From Plasmopara viticola (lineage: Eukaryota; Oomycota; Peronosporomycetes; Peronosporales; Peronosporaceae): a stretch of 64,000 bases of DNA. Positions 46,286 through 57,072 of this stretch are shown in pieces (position 1 is the first letter of the stretch; the number at the start of each line of letters is the position of its first letter). A program made the translations under genes and the position numbers. Where the stretch lies: the NCBI GenBank assembly GCA_001695595.3, contig MBPM02000002.1:124001-188000 (forward strand), written 5' to 3'. Below the pieces are notes generated by a model that was not told the origin of the DNA, made no database searches, and saw only the letters and a program-made list of their open reading frames with translations.

Positions 46286-46957
46286 TCAGTTTTTGCGCGA
46301 AGAGTGCTTGGTGAACAAGTCAACCATAGGAATTTCTTCAAGCTCGCGACGTGAGCATAGATATTCACCTAATGCAATTGTCACACTTGCAGCTACAAAG
46401 TGCACGAGCCACCAGTCCCACATTTTAGGAAACTCCTTCATCTCAATCAAGTTCAGTCCATATGTCTTCCCAGGCTTAAAGCTGCAAAACTTACCGAATA
46501 GAAACACTGAGCGAGCAGGTCGAGAAAGTAGAGTGTAACACCGAAATCCATGCACTTTTTAGCCCGCTCTACAAAGAGAGCAAGGCACATGGCACTGTAA
46601 AGTCAACCGACGAGTGAGTCAAAGAATTAGTCCAGCTACAATGGCGCGTAACGCACCTGACAAAGCTAGCGACCACGATGGCAAAACAATTCTTGAGTCC
46701 ATCAATGGTAACGATAGTTTGTGTGTGATAAGCGAAAAATTGGTCCAGTGACACGTGCGCACCGTGGCAGATAGCCAGAACCAGCCCCTGCGCCAGATAG
46801 TGTGAGCACTGAAGTTCGAAAGAAAGAAAAAAAGAGGTGTCAGAGCCCTAAAGCTAATAAGAAATTACTGCAGGTAGGTGCAGCGTACCTGCATGCAGAA
46901 CATTTGCAATAAAATGAGCTTGGGCGCCCACTGCGCGGCGCCGTAGAATTTGGACAT
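46286..46957 (-). CDS. SYS1: SYS1 Golgi membrane protein, four exons
   Basis: Sys1 is a four-helix trans-Golgi protein that recruits the Arl3/ARFRP1 GTPase, upstream of Arl1 and golgins. Exons 46957-46889, 46808-46657, 46594-46495 and 46435-46286 join at GT-AG sites with consistent phases (0, 2, 0) to give 157 codons, that is 156 aa, the same length I recall for the human protein. Motifs are the MSKFYGAAQWAP start, VSLDQFFAY after helix 1, LFVERAKKCMDFGVTLYFLD in helix 3, and EFPKMWDWWLVH with GEYLCSRRELEEIPM at the end. The last intron could alternatively end six bases earlier, adding Met-Lys before EFPK; alignment to the family favours the shorter form. No single open frame reveals this gene. 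Confidence 0.92.
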
Positions 46958-47904
46958 TTTGTTCGAAAGTGATCAATAATTTCGTTTACCTGCGTGGTCC
47001 ACATTCTCTACATCGCTATGCAAAGTGATAATACAGTAATGTTGGAGGCTGTAAACGTTGCTGTAGGCAGACTTGTTTACGCCACATTGTAGTACATGCG
47101 AGATGACTTGCGATGCAAGATGAGAATTGTAGGCGCTTTATACGATGCCTGCTCCATTTTATTTGAAGAAAATCTGTCTGAGTGCTATGGTTCCAAGGCC
47201 ACAGCACGTGCAAGTTACAATTACGTGGTTCTGCTTTAGCGTTTGGGCTTCGATGCAGGCAAAGATAACTTATCAATCTAATGCGATTGTACGCACGCTT
47301 CTAACATTTATAACTTGGGTGAGTACTTTTTTCTGAATTTGCTGATCAATTTGGGGTTACTAGAGAGCATCACATGTAAACAATTTTAGAAAACATCAAA
47401 TGGCTTCAAATCAAGCAGCTGATATGGACATCTTATGGGTTGATTAGAAAAAGAATGATTTGACAGTGCGATGTTGACTTTGAACCTGTCAAGGCTCTAC
47501 TTCCATCTAATTGTGGCGACACTACGATATAAAAAACTTGCAGTCGGACTTCTGTCAGCTCATGTCAATAATTGCGTCATCGCAACACAGCGACGTAGTC
47601 ACGCAGAGCACAAACGAAGTTTTGCTTCATTTTGAAGTACAATTTGTTACAGCGACATTATTCGACAAGTAGACAATTCGTTTATCCTTTTCTATCTCAT
47701 CAGCGGCGTCAAAAATTTGCGCGATTCTTTCCAGACAAAATGCCGCGACGTTCGCAGCCGCTGCTCGCTAATGAACCTATATTTTAATCTTTTGGTACTA
47801 CGGCCACAAGGGTTTAGCCTATTTTTTTTTGTTCAACAAATTATAAACTTTTGAATGACCCATTTTAAAAAAGCACTCAGTAAATAGAATGATTAGCTCA
47901 ACAA
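46958..47904. other. Intergenic with a short coding-like relic
   Basis: On the plus strand from 47020 to about 47300 one frame reads like protein (MLEAVNVAVGRLVYATL, then KMRIVGALYDACSILFEENL) but is cut by three stops. It looks like a gene or transposon fragment of unknown identity. The remainder is A/T-rich. Confidence 0.4.
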
Positions 47905-50900
47905 TTAATGTCTCGTTAAAACAGCACCAGTTGTTCGAGCTGGAACTCGAATACCAGAGTTACCAATCACACTAGTCATGTTGTTCAGCGGTCCGTATCG
48001 AATCGCATACTGCTCGACATTATGCTGAAGCTGCATGTTTTCCGTCATAAGTCCAGTCAAATGGTCATTTAAAACCATCACTTTTTCCTCGAGCAGGTCT
48101 CTTGGACGACGAGGTCCATTTGCAGCCGCTGAGCCTCTTTTCGTACATCTTAGCGTCTCGCGAAGAGTTTGAAGCTGCATGTCTTTTTCTTTGACTAAAT
48201 CTGAAAGCTTTTCAATTTCTTTCACAAGAGCTTTCATGTCAGCCTGTGAAAGCTGGTTCTCTTTGAGTTTCGTATTTGCGTCTTTTAGAACGCGCACGCG
48301 GTTCTTCAATTTTGCACACCTCTCTTCCCATTTAGAATTTCTTTTAGCACTGTTCCAAATTGTGCGGTTTTCGCGCAACCCTTGATCTTCCAGCTCCAAT
48401 TTCGACACTTCGTCACTCATGACTTTGACCTGCTCATGAAGCGATCTCTCTTGCCCTCTCGACTCGTCCCGCTCGTCCGGTCTATTGTCACGAAACCGAG
48501 TAGAGCGCTCTTCGTTTTCCAGCTGCAGTTTAAGCTTCTTGATCTGCTCTTCTTTGCAGTAAATGACCGAGTTCTGGCGGTTTTCACGCTCTTGGTAACT
48601 TTGAAGAAGAGCAGACACTTCTAAAATACCACGATGAAAAGCATTGTCGTCAATTTGTTTACCGTCACCGGTCCCTTGAAAATCAATTTCAATATCCTGC
48701 TTTCTCATCTCGTGACAAAACTGGTTGAGCAGAGACATTTTGGAAGCTTCAAGACGAGCAATTTGTGATAATAGTCTCTGCTCGCGTTGTTTCGATTGAT
48801 CGTAAGCCTGCTCCAATTTGCTCTTTGCTATTTCCTGTTCAGCAGTATGAGCTTTATCGGACGTAACTTTCGCCTGTATAAGTTGCTTCAATTGCCCTTG
48901 GAGCTTAACATTCTGTTGCTTAAGCATTTCAACTTCACCATCCTTTTCGTGCATTGTGTCTTCAAGTTGGCGCTCCCGCTTCTGTTCAGCATCGCGAGCC
49001 TGCTGTAATTCTTTTACCTTTGTAGACATTGCGGCATCGTGCTGCCGACGTTCATCTTCACGAGCAGCAAGCTCATCTTGTAGCTTTTCAAGCTTCTCCG
49101 TAAGCTGCTCGGATACATTGAGGTGGCCTCTTGCCTGATCCATTTCCAATGTGTTGCTCTCGATTTGCTCGTGCAGCCGCTCAATTTCCACGTGCATGTG
49201 TTCAACCTCTTCATGCAATTGATCAATTTCTTCCAGCTTCGCTTCCATCTCCTTGCGACTTGCGGTGTTTTCAGCGGTTAAATTGTCGTACCTAGATTGC
49301 AAAGCTCGATACTCACGTTCTTTTTGCAAAATCTCATGCATGGCACTTTGCTCTTTTGCCGTCTTCGATTGCTGACTAACTTGCAGTTCGTGCTGGAGCT
49401 GCTTCACTGATGCCTCAAGCTCCATTATTCGTGCCTGAAGTTGATCCTTGTCAGCATCAGATTGTTCACTTGCTCTGAGCTTGCCTTGCAGTTCTTCAAC
49501 GGACGTCTCCAGCTCTTGTACTCGACCCCGCTGTCTCTCTCTAGCGTCTGCAAGTTTTTTGGCATGTTCGTGCTTTTCTGAATAAGAGCTTTCCATAAGA
49601 TGACGCGTCATTTCTTTTTCTTGCTCTAATTTCGACTGCAGCTCAGCCATATCATCTTGCAAATCTGTCATCTCTTTCTCTTTTTCTTCAAGCTGAGCCA
49701 GAACTTTTTGCTTAAATTCTTCGTGCGTAGTCGTCAGCTCTTTATGAAAGCCGTCGAGACGCCTAAAGGCATCCGTTGCATCATCTTGTGCGTGTCGATC
49801 CTCTTCATAAGCTGCAATCGATTGTTGCATTTCACACAGTAGCTCCTCCCTCTCCCCCCGTTCCTGCTGTAACTGTTGAAAATCCGACTCTAATCTTTTA
49901 TACTCATCCGCATAGTTTTCAAGATCTTGCTGAAGCCGAGCATTTTCCTCTATAAGCTCCTTTTTATCCTCACTCAAACGTCGCACTTGTATGTCATGTT
50001 TCGTATCCAATTTTGCCTGTAAATGAACAGCCTTGTCCTTTTCTTGTTTTAACTGTCGCTCCATCTCAAACGCATATCGTTCCAGTCTCTGGCAAAGATC
50101 TTCGTTCATTGCAGATCGGTCCTCACGCAAGATTGTCACCTCATACTGCCGTAATTTGCGTTCCAACCCGCGTTTCTCGTCCGAAAAAGAATCAAGCTTG
50201 TTCGCCAATTCTTCATTCTTCGAATGCAGATTTCGCATCTCGGGCTCCTGAGCGCAAAGTTTTTCTTCCAGCAATCGGACCGTTTCTTGCATAGCACGCA
50301 ATTGCTGCTGTCCTTCATTTATTTGTGCGTCACGCTGTACGAGCTGAGCTGTCAACTTTTGCAGATGACTTCGGCCATCCTTTGTCACCATGGCCGCTGA
50401 TTGCTTCTGCGTCTCAATCTGCTCAGTGGCCTGCCGCATCACTTCTTGAAGTTGATACTCCACTTGTCGCTTGTCATGTTCGAGTTGTTGCACAGATGCC
50501 TTCCAATGTTCAACTTGGTTACGGTTTGCCCTTATCTGAGCTTCTAACGCCACATTTTCTGCTGACAGCGTCACCGAATTGCGATTCAAGGCTTCTTTTT
50601 CCTCAAGCAGCGAACGGACTAGGTTTTCATGCGTAGCCTGCTGCTCAACGGAGTGATCATGGACAAGGTGGGCTTCTTCCATTAATGCTTCAATTTGTGC
50701 TCGTGTCTCTTCAAGCAGTCTCTGTAAGTCCTGATTGTGTTCTTCCAAGCGTAAATTCTCCCTTTGCAACTGCTCCATTCGTTTCGTATGCTCATGATCG
50801 GAAGACTGAGAATGCTCCATTTGTGCACTTAAATTAGCATTCTCCTTACGTCGTAAATCAAGCTCTTTTAAACGATGGTCCAGCTCGCGTCTCAAAGCCT

Positions 50901-52946
50901 CATATTCACGAGTACCTTCTTGTAATTGAAGCTTGAGTCTTTCGCACTCCGTTTGCCAAGTGCTAAATTTCTCCTTTTCAGCCGCGGACTGTCCCTCAAC
51001 CAATTCCAGTTTTTTTACTGTCTCATCAATTTCAGATCGCAGTTGCTCATTTTCGTGCTTCATTTCGTTAAATTGATTCTCCACTTGCGAAACTAAGCCA
51101 TTGTACTGAGCTTCAAACTCTGCACTATGCACCTTCATTGCTTCTTCATGTGCCGATTCCTTTGCAGCCAAATCCCTCGACAAAACCTCAACTCGATGCT
51201 TTGCATGTGTTGCTTCTTCCGTAAGCTGCTGCATCTTTCGAGTTTCCATAAGATATGACTGGTTTTGCTGTTCAGCCTCTAGCGCACTTGTCGTCAACCT
51301 ATTGATTTCGGCGCTCTTGCGCAGATTTATATCCTTCATATTGTCAACAACAGCTTGTAAATCAGCCTTTTCCTCATTTAGCTTGCAAACTTGATGCTGG
51401 AGCTCTTCTTCCAGTCGATTTCTTTCATCTAATAATTGATGCTCTCGTTGTTTCATTGCAGCCATAGCTTGCGCTTCAATCTGCGCACGTGCTCGAGAAG
51501 CTTCATTTTTAAATTTTTCAAATCGCATCGACTCGTGTTCCAAAGCCTGAGTCAGTCGCTGTCGCTCAGCTTCAACCTCACTAAGGCGTTCGTGCTGATC
51601 TGCGAGACGTTTCTCATGCTCGTGCGCCATCTGATCCACGTACTCCTGTAATTTACGATTCTGATCAAGTAATTGGTTCCTATCTTCCTCACACTGTCTC
51701 ATTTCTTCGTTGCGATACGTCAGTGTATTTTCCAATTCTCTCACTTGGTGATTCTTCTCTTGGTACTTTGCCTGCCACGCGCCCACATCTTGCTCAAGTT
51801 CTGTCGCTTTCTTTGTGTCTGTCTCATACTTGGCACGAAGCTCACGAATTTGCTGCTCAAGAGAACGCGTCTCACCTGATTGGTTCAGTCGTTGCTGCTT
51901 CAATTGTGTATTTTCCTGCTTAACCACATCATTATCCCGCTTCATCTGTTCCAACTGCAAAAGCAGCGTATCCTTGGTCGTTTGTAGTGACGTCTCCCGC
52001 TCCTTCCACTTCTTGTCTACCTCTGCTTTGGCCTGCCGTAACATCGCTACTTCTGAGCGAAGCTGCTGAATCTGGTACGTGCCTTGTTTCTTCAATATCT
52101 CGATCTCCTGGGCTGCGAGTTGGTACTTCTCTTCCCACTGCTGCCTCTTCACTGTTAGTTCTGCAATTTGGAGCTCTTGCTTTTGAATTCGCTCTCCAAG
52201 CGCTTGCACAAGTTCCATGTTTTGTTGCGCCTCCTCGATAGCCAAATCCAGTTCCTTACCTTTCCAACGATCAATGTGTCGTTTCTGTGACTCAATGACT
52301 GCTCCTAGCTCGGCAAACCGCTGAATAATAATCGGCATAAGTTCATGCTCTTGATGGTGTTCGTCCTGTTTCTCCAAAAAGCACCAAAACACACGAAAAT
52401 CTGCTCTAAGTCATCTCTAAAGTACTAAAGAGCCCGAAACACGTACCAAAAAGTGCAGAAAGTCGGCAAATGAGCGCACAGCCTTCTTAACCTTGCCAGG
52501 TGAGTATCTCGCGGGTGATTCTTCGAGTTCTGCGGCCGACTTGCCACCTTTAGACGTCGATAGGCGACGACGCGAAGGTTCGGGGGTGACGCTAAAGTTG
52601 AAGCGTTCGCCAGCTCTCTGCTGCTTTCGACGTGGCGTAGAGAAGCTTTCACTCATAGGCATCGCCGAATCACCCATTTCATTCTCGTCCTCGTGTTCAG
52701 CCTCACCGCCCATGGCAACATCCTGCGTGCCTTGCCTCATCATAGTAATGAGCGAAATTGGAAGCTGGCAAATTCTCAAAAGGCATGTTTTAGTGTACTG
52801 ATAATAGAGAGGTTTAGACAATTGTGTTTACCACATCAACTTTCAAAGTAATGGTATCCGCATACATACTTATAATCGTCCACATTCAGCAAAAAGTCAT
52901 CTTGCCGTGTGAGCAGTAGCAATTTGAGTACTGTAGTTTCTGCATC
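47905..52946 (-). CDS. Giant coiled-coil protein, at least three exons
   Basis: Exons 52946-52866 (27 codons), 52797-52447 (117 codons) and 52365-47905 (1,486 codons and stop) join in phase 0. The last junction uses a GTACGT donor and an AAACAG acceptor, which resolves the apparent frame clash at 52.4 kb. The N-terminal part contains LLLLTRQDDFLLNVDDY, then an acidic and Ser/Pro/Arg-rich linker and AVRSFADFLHFL. After that roughly 1,350 residues of near-continuous heptad coiled coil follow, rich in Glu, Gln, Leu and Lys, ending in a short basic tail. The architecture resembles centrosomal, golgin or kinetochore fibrous proteins, but no family signature was recognised. A possible first exon is 53062-53015 (ATG at 53062) with a weak GTGCTA donor, giving about 1,646 aa. 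Confidence 0.8.
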
Positions 52947-53062
52947 CTGAGTTACAAAATAAGTTGCAACTAGACCCTTCTTTTGAGAACATTCATCGGC
53001 TTATTTTATAGCACTGTCATATCTCCTCCGGGTGCACCCACCAGCGGCATGGAAATCATCAT

Positions 53063-54259
53063 AATGACCCTGGAAAGTAGGGGGTTGTACATACAGAAAG
53101 AAAAGTCGACTAAAACTGGTCTTTCTCCTCAGCCTCAAATTCAGTGGCTGTGTTTGAAACCGAAACATGCGCTGAGAGCATTATCAGATTAATTCTGTGT
53201 CAGTCGTATAAAATATGTACAAGATTATGGGAGACCCTTTGTGTGTTGAAAAAGACATATCACTTCGATCGTGTGGGCATCTAGCGAGCCACGTACACCG
53301 ATTTTCTCCGTTTTCTCAGCAAACTTTCGTAGCTTAAAGCTCAAAACAACAACATAATAACAACATAAAAAAAGTAAAAACACGCCTTGCGATCACTTTA
53401 GATTGGACAAAATCGCGAATTCTAGTGTAAATATACTCGTGACCTTGTATATTGTGAGGAATGTGGCCAGTCATAAGAATGTCAATTTAGATGTGGTATG
53501 CGACTCTATTGCACAAGCTGCCTTCGATTCTGCAGAGCAATTTTTGTCACGTTTAAAAATGACCACGTGTACTGAAAATTTGTTGTCATATCTACGGTTA
53601 AGTATACCTTTTCCATCTTAGTCGGCACTTCCATATTGCTAAGCGTTGGAAGGACAAATACCATTAGTTGAAAGCACATGATAGCATAGAATCAGGCTTT
53701 TGTGCTTATAGCTTCGTGCTCATATTGCGCAAGGTTCAATAATATTGCTTAGGATCCGGGCGTCACAAATTTGCAAGAACCGCAATTCTGGCGCCATGAA
53801 GCATTACGTTAGCTTTCCACAAGATACTTCTCAATTTACGCAGATTCGCATTGTGCACAGGGCCAAGTGACGAAAGGGCATCTTTGCTCATTTCACTTCT
53901 TTTACCCTGTTTGACATTGACCCTATGCTGCAAGAAAACAATCTTTTCGCTCGGTAATGTTGATTATAAGCTCAGTAGATACAAGGTCACATATTGAATG
54001 GATGCTTGGTCTGGTATTCAGTCCACACGTTAACACATCCTTAAAGAGTAATTGTCTAAAACTAAAGCGGCCAGCATCTAGACCTAGTCTTGTACACATA
54101 ACAAAACCATAATGAACTTAACGGCAGGCAAAAATCTGGAATTTGGTCAAAGTACTGGAGGTCCAATCGTCAAGGACAGACGTACAATTGCTATAGACAC
54201 TATCTGATTCAGGTGGACACTATCTGATTCACTGATTCAAGTGAGCATGTGAGTAACTT
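53063..54259. other. Intergenic, no gene recognised
   Basis: About 1.2 kb with no recognised gene. The first few hundred bases should hold the promoter of the minus-strand coiled-coil gene. A short tandem duplication lies at 54196-54231. Confidence 0.45.
54196..54231. repeat. 20-bp tandem duplication
   Basis: GACACTATCTGATTCA occurs at 54196-54211 and again at 54216-54231, just before the Helitron relic. Confidence 0.85.
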
Positions 54260-55150
54260 TCCGGCTTTTCAGGCATGAAGTTCACGACATCAAATCAAAT
54301 CTCTATGGCTAGAGTCCAAACGTATGAAGAAGAAGGCACATTTGTGGTGATGACGTGTACCTCGACATGGGTTGGGATTTCTAGGAACATTCCAGACAGG
54401 AATAATAACGGTCAAGTGCACATATATTGTGGCTCGCGAGCGGCAACCAAAGCTTGGTGCTATTCTGATAGAGTTGATAAAGTTTTTTTCGTATCTTACA
54501 AATACATGTGTTTCTAGTGGCATTAAAAAGCGTGGACATCCGCAAGGTCACATCCTAAATGTTCTGTTTAAAGAAGTCAGATTGCACGACCAGAAATTTA
54601 TCAATAAGCTGATCTTCCATCCACTGAAACCAGCCCGGATCTTTTTCAATTGGTCATAAAGTGCTCGATGCATAGTCTTTGCAGCGCTGCAAGCCCAATG
54701 TTTCTACGTATGGTGGACGGCAAATGTCTTTAGACTCTTAGTGGGCGTCGCTCATGTGACTGCCGACAAGTAATCACTTCTTAATGACGGCGTCAATCAA
54801 AAGAAAACATCGTTAAGCTCAGCGGATGAGACACCACAAAGAAAGTATGAAATATTGAATCGAGCCGTACAAACCCTATTTCTCATAAAGTACACTCGCT
54901 ACTTTGATGTGGAAGCATGGATCGCGATAATGTTAGTCAAGTATCTATACAAGTTTGCAAAAAAGGGTGAAGTAAGACATGAGCGTCATCCAAGGAGACC
55001 GCAGAGGGAGGAACGAGACGGTCTAAGGCCGAACGTGATCACCCATTTTAAAAGCAAGATACATGTCTCTAGTAAAAGCGTGTATGCTTTTATCAGGCTT
55101 TTAGACCCAGAGGCAACGCGCACGCCATTTCTCAGCTGACGATGCATCTG
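54260..55150 (+). pseudogene. Helitron Rep/helicase relic
   Basis: Four motifs of the Helitron N-terminal and Rep region appear in the right order, spread over different frames. These are FVVMTCTSTWVGISRNI (about 54340-54395, the TCNPxW motif), KKRGHPQGHILNVL (about 54525-54565, the KRGLPHxH two-His motif of the rolling-circle nuclease), MHSLCSA followed by VDGKCL (about 54668-54730, the HGPCG and GKC motifs), and LIKYTRYFDVEAW with VKYLYKFAKKG (about 54885-54970). Stops and frameshifts separate them, so it is dead. The Rep Tyr motif is not clear and the helicase half was not found downstream. Ends of the element (5'-TC and 3'-hairpin-CTRR) were not identified. Confidence 0.75.
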
Positions 55151-57072
55151 GAGGTAGATGGTTACATTCCGCAAAATCGATACAAAAGACTAAGCACATA
55201 TGGACGGTGCTGAATCTGACAACCAAGTTAGCAAGCCAATGACTTTCCATTATGTTGTTCAGTCGCGATCAAGAACGAAAGAACTGGATCCTATTCAAAA
55301 GTTTTGGCAGTTTTTGAAACCCGTGGTCGTGTCACCGAAGTATGTATATTGCTTCGACCTGCAATATTTTTTGACATCGAAAGAGACCAAAGCCGTATGA
55401 ATACCATCGTTTTGTTCGTTAAAACGATGTATAAGCATTTTTTTCTGTGACTTAAATACCTTAACAATGATGCAGAATGAGTGTTGTGCAAAGCAAAGAC
55501 GGCAAACGTCAAATAGCTTTGTCAGATGTGTCAACTATATGCACCTATCTGAAGATGTACGAACACTATGGACAGATTCTTCACAGACTCGGCGAAATTC
55601 TTCAACTACAATAATAGTGCACCGGAACGGCGAAGAAGTAGAAGACACAGTTCCATTTCAGACACTTTTAAGTCTTTGAATGCCTTTTGCTTCGGGGTTG
55701 ACCAGATCAATTTGCTACAAATTCACCTGCTCTTAAATCTAGTACTTGAAAATCTTTCCAATTCGACCTTAAGTGTCGTGAAACGGAGAGCTATGTTCAT
55801 GGTATGGTTCGGGATAATGTGAAGCGTGAAGAGCACTTGGACAGAGAGAAAAGTGTGATATTCCCAAAAAGTATGTATGCAGTTAAATATTTGCAAGCCG
55901 GGGTGTACGTCGATGTTCAAGGCGAAACGGGAGAGTTGCATATTTATGCAATGTACACTTGGCAGGGAAGATTGCCACAGCGGTTGCATACGTCATGGTT
56001 GTCTCATTGTTGCCGATGAGAGGCTGTCCAGCGCACCCTATGCGTAGAATTTTACCAAGTCTTGACGCGCAATTCGCACTGAGAAATGCGTTGCAAATAA
56101 CAGCTTCTTTTCCGAGACAAAGCGCCAATGACTCACCGATACGCGCTCGAGGCTGTTGATCGATCATTGCAGAATGTACTTAGCAACAATCAAGGCCTGT
56201 TGGGAAAAATATGCGTGCCGTTTGGCGACTTAAGTCATCTACTATCAATTGTTGTGTTGGGCGTCTTCGCAGAAACTATCGACGCCTGCTTAAAGTATCG
56301 TATTTGTGGACAAGCATACCAGGTTTATCTCACGGTGAACACACTTGTACAACCTAACAATAAGCACTGCAGAAGAGCTGTCCGCATTTTCCAAGGATAT
56401 CCTTGGAGCGAGAGAGGCACGGCACAAAGCATTCTTGTCGCATAGACGCGGTTTCATCAACATTTAAGATGATACGCTGATCAGATTTTTCCATAACAAT
56501 TTTCAAGATGTGGCTTAATGGACAGTGTTGCGGGTCAGTGTAAACCGCTGATTATGCTTTATTCGTAATGTCTAAAAAAAATACACAAGCTGCCAATGCA
56601 GCTTGATTCCTTTGGCCGCCCTAAATGCAGCGTCGTCCGCGTAGTGTCTTAAATCGCTGTGGTAATCTTAAAAATAAGAAAACATCTTACTTTGTACTAC
56701 CAGGGTCGTATTATAAACATGGCTAGGCCGATAATTGTATACGTCGGGATTTTGATGTCGGTCTTATACCTTTTAAAAAATACTAGAGGTGTCATCGTCT
56801 CAACAAGTCCCGGCATAAAGTTGTCGTTCAATCGGGCAAGAATCGGCTTTATTAACGGCTCGAATTTATGTGCGTAGCACACATGATCGGGAATCTTGGA
56901 CATGAGCTATCTAGTATCACAAGAGTACCTCACAAAAGAATCATGCTTGGATTTTATCAATAAAGTTAAATATACATGGAAAGTAGCGGCAAATCATTTT
57001 TTTATTATATGTTTTTATACAATGTCAAATGTTTTTTATCCGATTTAATGCTTCAAACCTGGTGTTTAGCAG
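55151..57072. other. Intergenic, possible Helitron remainder
   Basis: About 1.9 kb of short frames on both strands, some coding-like (for example near 55460-55680). It may include the rest of the Helitron, but no helicase motif was recognised. The last bases are the A/T-rich 3' flank of listerin. Confidence 0.35.

Noticed and set aside
48179..52241. Many plus-strand frames of 60-100 codons
   Set aside because: Antisense shadows of the coiled-coil gene, hydrophobic and Ser/Cys-rich as expected from complementing Glu/Gln/Lys codons.
52366..52437. Start of the coiled-coil protein at the GTG near 52392
   Set aside because: GTG starts are not expected in a eukaryotic nuclear gene, and an intron acceptor at 52366 joins the upstream exon in frame.
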